This document shows, piece by piece, positions 35,512 through 45,028 of a DNA stretch of 64,000 bases; the first letter of the stretch is position 1; every line of letters starts with the position of its first letter. Both the position numbers and the translations under genes were made by a program. Source of the stretch: Longicatena caecimuris (GTDB taxonomy: Bacteria; Bacillota_I; Bacilli_A; Erysipelotrichales; Erysipelotrichaceae); assembly GCF_004341945.1 (NCBI RefSeq), contig NZ_SMBP01000002.1, positions 124,001 through 188,000 of the forward strand. The letters run 5' to 3'. The notes under the pieces are model-generated. The model was given only the letters and a program-made list of their open reading frames with translations, was not told the origin of the DNA and did not search any database.

Positions 35512-38109
35512 TTATAAATGATGAAACATTTTGTATGCCTGTATCAATATGGTTGGTGTGATGGCCAAACCTACGATTACCAAGAGCTGTTCCCATGATA
35601 AAGTAGTTACAGAGAATAAGCCATGCAATGCCGGTATCAATAAGATACAAGATAAGAATAGAACACCTATGATAAATGCTCCAATTGTATACAGGTTTGA
35701 AAAAAGACCGATACGATACAAGGAATGTTTGCTGCGACAGTTAAAGCCATGAAATAAACGAGCTAAACACAAGGTCGAAAATGCCATCGTCGTAGCAATC
35801 TCCCAACTGCTTTTTAATCCTATGAAATAAGCACTCATGGTTACCAAGGCAATCAAAATACCTTGGATGCCTAATTGCTTCATAGTAGCCGGGGTTAAAA
35901 TGCCTTCCTTAGGATTGCGTGGTTTCTCTTTTAAAATATCCTTAGTTGAATGTTCCATGCCGATGGCAATGGCTGGCAAGGAATCTGTTACAAGATTAAT
36001 GAATAACAAATGCACTGGTAAAAAAGGTAGTGGTAATGCTAATAAAGAAGCCGCAAGTACACAGATGATGCCGGATAAATTCCCGCTTAATAAATAAATG
36101 ATGCTGTTTTTAATATTGGCATAGATGTTTCTTCCGGTAGCTACCGCTTTTACAATCGTCGCAAAGTTATCATCTGTTAAGATCATGCTGGCTGCATCTT
36201 TACTGACTTCCGTACCGGTAATACCCATGGCAATACCAATATCTGCTTGTTTTAACGCCGGTGCGTCATTTACGCCATCCCCTGTCATCGCTGCGATATG
36301 CCCCTTCTTTTGCCATGCATGAACGATACGTATCTTATGTTCCGGTGCCACACGTGCATAAACCTTGATGCTTTCTAAACGTTCCATAAGCTCTTCTTCA
36401 CTCATAGCATTTAATTCATTGCCATCAATACATACATCGCCATCCTGGTAAATACCCAATGCTTTGGCAATACTACGGGCAGTCACCTTATGATCGCCTG
36501 TAATCATCACCGGTGTAATGCCTGCGCGAAGACAATGTTCCACAGCTGCTTTGCTTTCTTCACGCGGTGGATCCATTAACGATACCAGACCAAGGAAAAT
36601 GAGTTCTTCCTCATCCGCTAACGTAATTTTAGTATAGCTATCCGGTAAGATTCGATAAGCAAAGCCTAAGACTCTTAGCCCTTGATCGGCAAATTGCATA
36701 TTTCTTTGTAAGATTTCCTGACGCTCTTTCTCATCGATTTCATGAATCCCATCTGTCTTCATGATATGTGTCGTCTTTCGCAAGATTTCATCACAAGCAC
36801 CTTTTAACAGCAATGTCTTTTTCCCATCGATAACATGCAAGGTAGACATCAGTTTTCGTTGGGAATCGAATGGATTCTCATCAATTCTTGGATATTTGCT
36901 TCTTGTTGTCAACTCATCAATATGGTGCAATTCTAATAGATCGACCAATGCCAATTCTGTAGGATCGCCAATGCGCTGGGAAGGCGTTGTCTGTGCATCA
37001 CAGCATAAAGCAAAACCTAGCATCATCATGCGCTCCAATGGACGTCCTTCTTCCATATTGGCAGCGGCTAGTAAGGTATTGTTGCAATATACTTGTTGTG
37101 CAGTCATTTTATTTTGCGTCAGCGTACCGGTTTTATCGGAACAAATGACGGATACACAGCCTAAGCTTTCAACAGAATTGATATTTTTAATGATGGCATG
37201 TTCCTTTGCCATTTGGGATGTTCCCATCGCAAGCACGATCGTTACGATACTGGCAAGTGCCTCTGGAATTGCCGCAACTGCTAAAGCTACCGCAAACATC
37301 AAAGCATCTAAGATAGGATTTCCTTGCCATACATTTAAGCCAAAGACAATGATACAAATTGCGATGATTGCCATACTGAGCTTGCGGCTGAAATCATCCA
37401 ATGTCAACTGCAATGGTGTCTTTCGCTCTTTTGTCGCATTCATCAACGTGGCAATTTTCCCGATTTCCGTTTGCATGCCAATGGCTGTGACAACGCATTT
37501 GGCTCGTCCATAGGTGACAAGACCGCTAGCAAACACCATGTTTTTTTGATCGCCCAATGCACATTCTCCATATAATGGCACACTGCTTTTTTCCACACTT
37601 TCCACTTCACCGGTCAATGCACTCTCATTCACCTGCAAAGAATAATTTTCAATGATTCTGGCATCTGCCCCAACAACATCGCCTGCCTCTAGCAACATGA
37701 TATCGCCAACCGTTAATTCACTGCTTTTTACCTCCATCGTTTCACCATCACGCATAATGCGTGTATGAGGTGTAGAAAGCTGCTTTAATGCATCCAATGA
37801 TTTTTGGGCTTTTACACTTTGATATGTTCCCAAAAATGCATTTAAGGTAATCACAGACAATATAACGATCGTACTTTCCACTTCTCCGCTAATCATCGAG
37901 ATAATACCAGCCACAATCAAAATGATAACAAGCAGATCCTTAAATTGTGCTAAAAAAATCTGCCAGATTGGTTTTGCCTTAACTTCCTCTAATACATTTT
38001 TGCCATAGCGTTCCTGACGATGAAAAACTTCTGTTTGGGATAAGCCAGCTTGCTTTGTTTCCAACAGCTGCAGAGTTTCTTCACATTCCATCTGATAAAA
38101 CTGTTTCAT
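35512..38109 (-). CDS. P2A-type cation-transporting ATPase (Ca2+/Mn2+ export)
   Basis: 865 residues with the order of SERCA-like pumps: N-terminal cation ATPase domain, actuator TGE loop (ALTGEVESV), M4 motif IPEALAS, phosphorylation site SDKTGTLTQN, hinge MTGDGVNDAPALK, M6 motif NLVTDSLPA and a C-terminal membrane bundle. Ion-binding residues of one site (PEAL, N..TD) are present. Calcium is the usual substrate, but the manganese riboswitch in front of this gene favours Mn2+ efflux, as for L. lactis YoaB and S. pneumoniae MgtA. Confidence 0.92.
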   Translation of the reverse strand: MKQFYQMECEETLQLLETKQAGLSQTEVFHRQERYGKNVLEEVKAKPIWQIFLAQFKDLLVIILIVAGIISMISGEVESTIVILSVITLNAFLGTYQSVKAQKSLDALKQLSTPHTRIMRDGETMEVKSSELTVGDIMLLEAGDVVGADARIIENYSLQVNESALTGEVESVEKSSVPLYGECALGDQKNMVFASGLVTYGRAKCVVTAIGMQTEIGKIATLMNATKERKTPLQLTLDDFSRKLSMAIIAICIIVFGLNVWQGNPILDALMFAVALAVAAIPEALASIVTIVLAMGTSQMAKEHAIIKNINSVESLGCVSVICSDKTGTLTQNKMTAQQVYCNNTLLAAANMEEGRPLERMMMLGFALCCDAQTTPSQRIGDPTELALVDLLELHHIDELTTRSKYPRIDENPFDSQRKLMSTLHVIDGKKTLLLKGACDEILRKTTHIMKTDGIHEIDEKERQEILQRNMQFADQGLRVLGFAYRILPDSYTKITLADEEELIFLGLVSLMDPPREESKAAVEHCLRAGITPVMITGDHKVTARSIAKALGIYQDGDVCIDGNELNAMSEEELMERLESIKVYARVAPEHKIRIVHAWQKKGHIAAMTGDGVNDAPALKQADIGIAMGITGTEVSKDAASMILTDDNFATIVKAVATGRNIYANIKNSIIYLLSGNLSGIICVLAASLLALPLPFLPVHLLFINLVTDSLPAIAIGMEHSTKDILKEKPRNPKEGILTPATMKQLGIQGILIALVTMSAYFIGLKSSWEIATTMAFSTLCLARLFHGFNCRSKHSLYRIGLFSNLYTIGAFIIGVLFLSCILLIPALHGLFSVTTLSWEQLLVIVGLAITPTILIQAYKMFHHL

Positions 38110-38163
38110 CTAAAAAACCTCACTTTTCTTATGAGCACTTCTATAGTCTTGACCGTTTTATCA

Positions 38164-38300
38164 ATAAAAAACAAGACTCATAAAAAGTGCATTCCTTTTA
38201 TAAGTCTTGTCATATTAAGAATCTGACCAGAATAGGTTCTATTCGGGGTTGTTGACCAGATCCGCACCACGTATATGGTACTGACTACTCCCTTATTGTT
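38164..38300 (-). promoter_or_regulatory. yybP-ykoY manganese riboswitch with terminator
   Basis: On the minus strand the leader reads AAGGGAGTAG (38294-38285), GGTCAACA (near 38254) and ATGACAAGACTT (near 38212-38201), the conserved loops of the yybP-ykoY aptamer. The last element also starts a terminator: ACAAGACTTATAAAA pairs with TTTTTATGAGTCTTGT (38210-38171), followed by a T-run. Metal binding in the aptamer would compete with this terminator and switch the ATPase gene on. Confidence 0.85.
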
Positions 38301-38359
38301 AACGATTTTATCATTGTTTGTTCATAAAGTAAACCATAAACCACAATTTAACACAATCT

Positions 38360-39994
38360 TTACAATTCCCCCAATTGTTTTGAAAGGGCCGGAATGATTT
38401 GTTTTTTACGTGAGATTACGCCATCCACAAAGTATAAATCATCCATGATATCTTCCTTAAATGCTTCATCTACTACACCAGCTAAAGGACCGATAAATAA
38501 GAGATTACTGCCACTGCCATCAGCAGAAGTAAAACACATCATCAATAAATCAAACTTATTGATTGCATTGATGGTTTCCATGTAATCTAAAAAGGCTTCG
38601 CGAACTTCTACGATTTCTTGTTCATCCGCAATATTAATCTGACCAATGGCGATACGCTTACCATCAATATTGTATTCTTTGAAATCATTATATAAGATTT
38701 CTGACATCGTTCTTCCTTTAATGGTTGCTACGGCACCAAACATTTCCTTTGCTAGGGCATCAAGATCAACTTCTGCTAATTCCGCAAGTCCTTTGGCGAT
38801 TTCTTTATCTGCGGGTGTTGTCGTTGGTGAATTAAAATTCATTGTATCAGAGATAATAGCACAGCATAAAATAGCTGCCGTTGTTTTTTCCGGTGCAATA
38901 TGTGCTTCCTGATACATTTTCGCAATGATCGAGCAAGTACTGCCAATAATTTCATTACGGAAACGAATCGGTGTCGTTGTTTCTACATCTCCGATGCGAT
39001 GATGATCGACAACTTCCAATACCTCAGCTTCTTTTAAATAATCGATACTTTGGCTTAACTCATTATGATCAACCAAAATAAATTTTTTCTTCTGATAATT
39101 TAATAGGTGATATCGTGAGATGGAGCCTAAGACCACCCCTTGATTGTTTACGACCGGATAAGAACGGAAACGACTCTTCGACATCTTATTGTAAACATCA
39201 TCAATATACGCATGATTGTTAAAACATATGATCTTCCGTTTCATGATCATTCCTACACAAGGTGCTTTAAACACTCTTCTAACCGTACATAACATACTGA
39301 GATCAGTTTTGATAATCGTCGTATGTTTTTCCTTTGCTAAACGTTGTATGCCCTGGGAAATAATATCCACATCAACTAAGATCAGACAGGCTGCCCCATC
39401 TTGAATGACACGTTTTTGTAATGCCAAATCATCTCGCATGATGACGATACTATCTTTATAACTAATGTCCGCATAACAGTCTTTGCGACTGCCTAGGATA
39501 TGCACTTCCCCATTGGGATGATAGCGTTCACTTTTAAATACATATTTTCCCTGTAACACCTTTACGATATTGTCGCTTGGTGTATTGCGCATTAACGTTT
39601 TATTTCCAGGCCCCTTATCATTTAATAAAATATTGGAAATATCCGACATGGACACAACTCCAATCAGCTTCTGTTCTTTATCCACAACATATAATGCACT
39701 TGTGCGATTGGCTGCTATACGCTCCCACGCCTCTTTGATCGTACATTCTTTTCGTATGATCAATGGATCATCAAAAGGTACATCATAAAGCTTTACTTTT
39801 GCATTTTGTATATACACCGGTTCATTCACATGAAATTTCTTTAAAACAAAATCCGTCTCTGGATTCAGATCGCCAATGCGGCAAGCAATAGCATTCATTC
39901 CCATCTTCCGTTTCAATTCTGCATAGGCAATGGATGCGACAATGGAATCTGTGTCTGGATTCTTGTGACCGATGATATGAATGATATCCTTCAT
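38360..39994 (-). CDS. ppaC: Manganese-dependent inorganic pyrophosphatase with CBS and DRTGG domains
   Basis: Family II pyrophosphatase of the DHH superfamily. The N-terminal metal motif GHKNPDTDS and the later VDHN and VVDHHRIGD motifs surround an insert of about 245 residues: CBS (about 65-120), DRTGG (about 125-240), CBS (about 245-300). In clostridial enzymes the CBS pair binds adenine nucleotides and tunes activity. 544 residues fits this subclass. It needs Mn2+ (or Co2+), and the next gene downstream is a pump under manganese riboswitch control. Confidence 0.94.
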   Translation of the reverse strand: MKDIIHIIGHKNPDTDSIVASIAYAELKRKMGMNAIACRIGDLNPETDFVLKKFHVNEPVYIQNAKVKLYDVPFDDPLIIRKECTIKEAWERIAANRTSALYVVDKEQKLIGVVSMSDISNILLNDKGPGNKTLMRNTPSDNIVKVLQGKYVFKSERYHPNGEVHILGSRKDCYADISYKDSIVIMRDDLALQKRVIQDGAACLILVDVDIISQGIQRLAKEKHTTIIKTDLSMLCTVRRVFKAPCVGMIMKRKIICFNNHAYIDDVYNKMSKSRFRSYPVVNNQGVVLGSISRYHLLNYQKKKFILVDHNELSQSIDYLKEAEVLEVVDHHRIGDVETTTPIRFRNEIIGSTCSIIAKMYQEAHIAPEKTTAAILCCAIISDTMNFNSPTTTPADKEIAKGLAELAEVDLDALAKEMFGAVATIKGRTMSEILYNDFKEYNIDGKRIAIGQINIADEQEIVEVREAFLDYMETINAINKFDLLMMCFTSADGSGSNLLFIGPLAGVVDEAFKEDIMDDLYFVDGVISRKKQIIPALSKQLGEL

Positions 39995-40062
39995 ACAGCA
40001 CCTTCTCCCTTTTCTATAGTATCATTTTACCTTATCTGTCATGATTATGCCAGTAAATGCAT

Positions 40063-40106
40063 AAGAAAAAGAGTGCAATTTTTGTCAAATGATAGCGTTT
40101 GCACTC
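40063..40106 (-). terminator. Terminator after the amidase gene
   Basis: Stem GAGTGCAA (40071-40078) / TTGCACTC (40099-40106) with a 20-nt loop and TTTTTCTT on the minus strand, about 75 nt beyond the stop codon. Confidence 0.55.
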
Positions 40107-40180
40107 GTTTGGTTTTATGATGCATTGTATTTGGCTTAGTTCTTCTTTTTCGTTCTTATGAATATCTTCTCATGTACCTA

Positions 40181-40936
40181 TTATGAATGTTTCTTCTTTT
40201 CATCTTGTAAGGTCTTATATATCCCCTCAGCAATCTTATTCGCAAAAGCTTTGCGTCTGCCATCCTGCAAGAGATATGTTCGATCACGCTCACTTTCCAG
40301 AAATCCTGCCTCTAATAAGACACTTGGCAATTTATTCTTATACAAAACTTGTAAAGGGGAAATAGCGACATCCTTCAACCCACGATCCATTGTATAACCT
40401 AATGTGTTAACACTGGTCTGGATATGCTTGGCGAAGTTTAAAATCGTTTTATCGTTATAATCGCCCCATATTTCAAAGCCACTGCCCGTTTTGGTTTCAC
40501 TGGCATTGGTATGAATCGACACAAATAGTTTTGCCCCACTTGTGTTTGCGATCTGAACACGTGCATCTAGATCCTTTATATTATCTGCAGGCCAAGCAAC
40601 GTCATCACTCTCTCTTGTATAACAAACAGGAATTCCTTTTGCTTCTAAGGCAGCCCCTATATCTTTTGTTAATGCCAGTGTTACATCTTTTTCAAGAACC
40701 CCATTAAATTCGCTGCCACTATCATATCCACCATGTCCGGCATCCAAAACCACCTCAGGAATGGGATCTATCATTTTATGTAAGGCAGTAGATATCGGGT
40801 TATCAGGATGATAGATGTATAAATACAGCAGTATGCCAAGCAACACAACTAACTCTGTCAATAGAATGAAAAGAAAGCGTATGGGACTTTTTCCTTTTTT
40901 CTTTTTCCTTCGCTGCACTCTTTTCTTATTTGCCAT
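40181..40936 (-). CDS. N-acetylmuramoyl-L-alanine amidase (Amidase_3, CwlD-like)
   Basis: Cuts the muramic acid-peptide bond of peptidoglycan. A strongly basic start is followed by one membrane segment (about 20-40), then the Amidase_3 fold: VVLDAGHGGYDSG with zinc His, GVLEKDVTLAL with zinc Glu, CYTRESD, and SIHTNA with zinc His, then VLLEAGFLES with the catalytic Glu. About 251 residues. The start at 40936 follows GGTGG. Length and anchor fit CwlD, which acts in spore cortex, but a general wall role is equally possible. Confidence 0.88.
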   Translation of the reverse strand: MANKKRVQRRKKKKGKSPIRFLFILLTELVVLLGILLYLYIYHPDNPISTALHKMIDPIPEVVLDAGHGGYDSGSEFNGVLEKDVTLALTKDIGAALEAKGIPVCYTRESDDVAWPADNIKDLDARVQIANTSGAKLFVSIHTNASETKTGSGFEIWGDYNDKTILNFAKHIQTSVNTLGYTMDRGLKDVAISPLQVLYKNKLPSVLLEAGFLESERDRTYLLQDGRRKAFANKIAEGIYKTLQDEKKKHS

Positions 40937-41071
40937 ACATCCACCTTCTTTGATGATATTCATTATAACAAAATATGCCTGAAATTCCTACATGACGTTA
41001 GAAAAGTATTTTTTAAAACATGAAGAATGAAAAAAAGCATGATGTTGTATGCCTATCGCATAGCCGCGGAT

Positions 41072-41100
41072 GAAAAAAGCTGACACGTTTGTGCCAGCTT
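41072..41100 (-). terminator. Terminator after nifJ
   Basis: Stem AAGCTGACAC (41077-41086) / GTGCCAGCTT (41091-41100), one mismatch, 4-nt loop, then TTTTTTC on the minus strand. Confidence 0.8.
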
Positions 41101-41110
41101 TACAAGTTTC

Positions 41111-44100
41111 TTACATTGATTCTTTAGCGATAGCCAGTAATCTCTTATGACGTTTCATAGCATCTTTCTTTGTCTTTTCAAACATTTCGTATGCTGTTTC
41201 GCCTTTCAGCTTAGGCAGCTGAGAGTAGCGTGTTTCCGTCATCATGAAGTCTAACATCTTATCGTAATCAGGCTCTTTAGAGTCGATTGTCAAAGGCTGT
41301 TCTTTTCTTGGGTCATAACGATACAGATCGAAGTAACCACATTCTACAGCTTTCGCCTGTGTTCTCTGGTGGTTAGCTAAACCGCCCTTGATACCGTGTT
41401 CAGCACAAGGAGAGTAAGCCAAGATCAGAGATGGTCCATCATAGCTTTCTGCCTCTTTGATTGCTTTCAGTGTCTGTGCCTTATTTGCACCCATAGAGAT
41501 AGCAGCTACATATACATGACCATATGCCATAGCAATCTGTCCTAAATCTTTCTTAGCTGTTGTCTTACCACCAGCTGCAAACTTCGCGATAGAAGCTGCC
41601 TGACTAGATTTAGAAGACTGACCACCTGTGTTAGAGTAAACTTCAGTATCTAATACCAGAACGTTTACGTTCAAATCGTTTGCCAATACATGGTCTAATC
41701 CACCGTAACCGATGTCATAAGCCCATCCGTCACCACCGACGATCCAGATAGATTTGCTTACTAAGTCAACTTCAGCCAATTCTTTTACAGCTGGAATGTC
41801 AGATTTAGCAGCCAATTCTTTAATCGTTGGAGCAATTGCTCTTTCCGCTTCACGATCACCGTGAACTTCCAGATACTTAGCAAATGCATCTTTCAGAGCT
41901 GGTTCAACATTTTCCATGTTGTCTTCCATAGCTTTCAAGATACGAGCTTCTTTGTAGTTCTGAGATAATGCCATACCATAACCGAATTCTGCATTGTCTT
42001 CGAACAGAGAGTTCGCCCAAGCAACACCTTCACCGTTTGCATCATTTACAAATGGAGTAGATGGAGTTGAAGAACAGTAGATCATTGAACATCCAGTAGC
42101 GTTTGCAACCAGCATGTCTTTACCGAATAACTGAGAAACCAGTTTGTAGTATGAAGTTTCTCCACATCCAGGACAAGATCCACTTACTTCAAAGTAAGGC
42201 ATCAAGAACTGAGAACCCTTCACTGTATCTGTTGGGAAGTATTCTGTTTTGTATTCTGTTTGTTTGAACAGGTAATCTGCCAATGGTTCCTGATCAAGTT
42301 TTTCATTGATATCAACCATTTCCAGAGCCTTGTTACCGCCCTTACCTGGACATTCAACAGCACACAATCCACATCCTACACAGTTAGCAGGAGTTACCTG
42401 GATACGGTATTTCAAGTTTTCAACACCTTTACCCATTGCCTGGATTGTCTTGAATTCCATTGGAGCGTTAGCAACTTCTTCATCTGTCAATAAGAATGGA
42501 CGAATCGTTGCATGAGGACATACGAAGCTACAGATACCACACTGGATACAGTTTTCTGGATGCCAAGTAGGAACCTGAACAGCAATTGTACGTTTTTCAT
42601 TAAATGCTACATTATTACGGATAGAACCATCCAGTAAGAAGTCTCCTGCAAATGCAGATACTGGCATATCGTATCCTTCCAAACCGTTGATAACTGCGAC
42701 ATGGTTATCGAAGTATTCATCACCAGTCAGTTTACGATCTGAGTTGTAAGGCAGATCAGCCCAAGTTGGGTCAACTGCGATTTCAACCAAGCCGTCTTTA
42801 CCAGCATCAATAGCCTTGTAGTTCAGCTGAACAACAGCATCACCCTTCTTAGAGTAAGATTTCTTAGCAGCTGCTTTCATCAGATCAACAGCCGTTTCTA
42901 ATGGCATGATCTGCTCATTCAATGCGAAGAATGCAGACTGCAGAATGGTATTTGTTCTACGACCCATACCGATTTCCTGAGCAATCTTCGTTGCGTTGAT
43001 GATGTAGAATTTCGCATGTTTCTTAGCCAACTGTGCTTTCATACGATTTGGCATATGCGCAACGATTTCTTCCTTAGAGAATGTTGTATTCAGCAAGAAA
43101 GTACCGCCTTCTTTAATATCTTTGACCATGTCATATTTGAACATGTAAGCGTCTAATGAACAAGAAATGAAGTCAGCGTTGCTGATGTAATATGTTGAGT
43201 GAATTGGAGAATGTCCAAAACGCAAGTGAGAACGTGTTACACCACCGGCTTTTTTAGAGTCATATGCAAAGTAAGCCTGTGCATACATATCTGTGTTATC
43301 ACCAATGATCTTAACGGTAGATTTGTTTGCAGAAACGGTACCATCAGAACCTAATCCCCAGAACAGGCAGCTAGTGTAGTCTGCAGGGATATGGAAGTTT
43401 TCATCCCAAGGCAAGCTCAAATGCGTTACATCATCATTGATACCAACAGTGAAGCCATTGATCATTTTTTCTTCTTTCAAGTGATCAAATACGCCCTTGA
43501 TGTGGTATGCCTGCGTATCCTTAGATCCCATACCATAACGTCCACCGATGATTTCGATATCTGTATCTTTCAATGCAGCAAGTACATCTAAGTACAGAGG
43601 TTCACCAGTAGCACCAGTTTCTTTTGTACGGTCTAATACAGCAATTTTCTTCACTGTCTTAGGCAATACAGCAGTTAAGTATTTTACAGAGAATGGACGA
43701 TACAAGTGTACCTTGATCATACCAACTTTTTCACCCTGTGCAACTAATGCATCAATGGTTTCTTTTGCAGCTTCTGTTACAGAACCCATCGCAACGATGA
43801 TACGTTCTGCATCTTCAGCACCATAGTAAGTAAATGGCGCATATTCACGTCCTGTGATCTCGCTGATTTTCTTCATGTAATCAGCAACGATATCAGGGAT
43901 TGCTTCAAAGTGTTTATTTCTAGCTTCGACACCCTGGAAGAAAATGTCGTCGTTTTCAGCACCACCACGGGTAACTGGGTTCGTGTGTGGGTTCAAAGCA
44001 TTTTTACGGAATTTAGCCAAAGCTTCCTGATCGATCAGGTCTTTGAATACTTCCGTATCCATTACTTCAATTTTCTGAATTTCATGAGATGTACGGAATC

Positions 44101-44617
44101 CATCAAAGAAGTGCAGGAATGGTACAGAACCTTTGATTGCTGCCAAGTGAGCAACACCAGCTAAGTCCATAGCTTCCTGTACAGAGTGGCTTGCCAACAT
44201 ACAAGCACCAGTCTGACGGCATGCATATACGTCTTCGTGATCACCGAAGATGTTTAATGCTCTTGTAGCTAATGCACGTGCAGCAACGTGGATAACGCCT
44301 GGCAGACATTCACCAACCATCTTATAGATGTTAGGAATCATCAGCAACAGACCCTGAGAAGCTGTAAATGTCGTAGCCAGTGTACCTGCCTGCAATGCAC
44401 CGTGTACAGCACCAGCAGCTCCACCTTCAGACTGTAATTCAGCAACTTTTACTACGCTGTCAAAAATATTCTTGCGACCTTGAGTAGCCCACTGATCCAC
44501 AACTTCAGCCATTGGTGAAGATGGAGTGATTGGGTAAATCGCAGATAGTTCGGTAAACGCATAGGCGCAATGAGCCGCAGCTGTATTACCGTCCATTGAC
44601 ATAAATTTCTTAGTCAT
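41111..44617 (-). CDS. nifJ: Pyruvate:ferredoxin (flavodoxin) oxidoreductase
   Basis: Oxygen-sensitive enzyme that turns pyruvate and CoA into acetyl-CoA, CO2 and reduced ferredoxin. Single-chain form of 1,168 residues. N-terminal domain (AYAFTELSAIYPITPSSPM), a two-cluster ferredoxin insert (CIQCGICSFVCPH; CVGCGLCAVECPG), cluster cysteines in CPGCGET, and the TPP site GGDGWAYDIGYGGLDH then SNTGGQSSKS. The ATG at 44617 has AAGGAGG 7 nt upstream. It marks an anaerobe and supplies acetyl-CoA for the fatty acid operon. Confidence 0.97.
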   Translation of the reverse strand: MTKKFMSMDGNTAAAHCAYAFTELSAIYPITPSSPMAEVVDQWATQGRKNIFDSVVKVAELQSEGGAAGAVHGALQAGTLATTFTASQGLLLMIPNIYKMVGECLPGVIHVAARALATRALNIFGDHEDVYACRQTGACMLASHSVQEAMDLAGVAHLAAIKGSVPFLHFFDGFRTSHEIQKIEVMDTEVFKDLIDQEALAKFRKNALNPHTNPVTRGGAENDDIFFQGVEARNKHFEAIPDIVADYMKKISEITGREYAPFTYYGAEDAERIIVAMGSVTEAAKETIDALVAQGEKVGMIKVHLYRPFSVKYLTAVLPKTVKKIAVLDRTKETGATGEPLYLDVLAALKDTDIEIIGGRYGMGSKDTQAYHIKGVFDHLKEEKMINGFTVGINDDVTHLSLPWDENFHIPADYTSCLFWGLGSDGTVSANKSTVKIIGDNTDMYAQAYFAYDSKKAGGVTRSHLRFGHSPIHSTYYISNADFISCSLDAYMFKYDMVKDIKEGGTFLLNTTFSKEEIVAHMPNRMKAQLAKKHAKFYIINATKIAQEIGMGRRTNTILQSAFFALNEQIMPLETAVDLMKAAAKKSYSKKGDAVVQLNYKAIDAGKDGLVEIAVDPTWADLPYNSDRKLTGDEYFDNHVAVINGLEGYDMPVSAFAGDFLLDGSIRNNVAFNEKRTIAVQVPTWHPENCIQCGICSFVCPHATIRPFLLTDEEVANAPMEFKTIQAMGKGVENLKYRIQVTPANCVGCGLCAVECPGKGGNKALEMVDINEKLDQEPLADYLFKQTEYKTEYFPTDTVKGSQFLMPYFEVSGSCPGCGETSYYKLVSQLFGKDMLVANATGCSMIYCSSTPSTPFVNDANGEGVAWANSLFEDNAEFGYGMALSQNYKEARILKAMEDNMENVEPALKDAFAKYLEVHGDREAERAIAPTIKELAAKSDIPAVKELAEVDLVSKSIWIVGGDGWAYDIGYGGLDHVLANDLNVNVLVLDTEVYSNTGGQSSKSSQAASIAKFAAGGKTTAKKDLGQIAMAYGHVYVAAISMGANKAQTLKAIKEAESYDGPSLILAYSPCAEHGIKGGLANHQRTQAKAVECGYFDLYRYDPRKEQPLTIDSKEPDYDKMLDFMMTETRYSQLPKLKGETAYEMFEKTKKDAMKRHKRLLAIAKESM

Positions 44618-44651
44618 TTGTTTTCCTCCTTGCATAACTTTATACTCCCAT

Positions 44652-44789
44652 ATTATAAAACTAAATTTGTGATTTTACTAGGTATTTTCTTGTATTTTTA
44701 TGAGTTTCTAACTATTCTTACTCAAAAATTTCCAACTTTGAAAAGTTTGTTGCTTATTTTTTCACAAATTGTAAATAAATGATTTACAA
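44652..44789 (-). promoter_or_regulatory. nifJ upstream region: -10 box and 21-bp palindrome
   Basis: TATAAT on the minus strand (44657-44652), with no strong -35. About 115 nt further up lies an inverted repeat with 8-bp perfect arms TTGTAAAT (44769-44776) and ATTTACAA (44782-44789) around a 5-nt centre. It recalls Rex-type TTGT...ACAA operators, but arms and spacing differ from the consensus, so the regulator is open. Confidence 0.45.
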
Positions 44790-44795
44790 ATGAAA

Positions 44796-44822
44796 GAAAA
44801 GAGGCGTTTTCATCCTCTTTTC
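44796..44822. terminator. Hairpin downstream of the CnaB-repeat gene
   Basis: Perfect stem GAAAAGAGG (44796-44804) / CCTCTTTTC (44814-44822) with a 9-nt loop; T-rich tracts follow on both strands. It is about 200 nt beyond the stop codon of the giant gene. The rest of 44.82-45.03 kb is C/T-rich and shows nothing I can name. Confidence 0.55.
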
Positions 44823-45028
44823 CTTTACCGATATTGTTATTTAGGCATGTGAAAAACCTTATGGATCCTCGTTTTTCATATGCTTCATTTCTCATGCATC
44901 AGTTCTTATAAAAGCCTTCCCCTCTGCTCTTTTTCTCTTTCAAAACATTCTGATTCGCAAGGCTTTCTCCACCTGTTTGCTTGTTTTTTTCATCATTTAA
45001 TTCTTTTCCATCCCCTTATTTATTTCAT

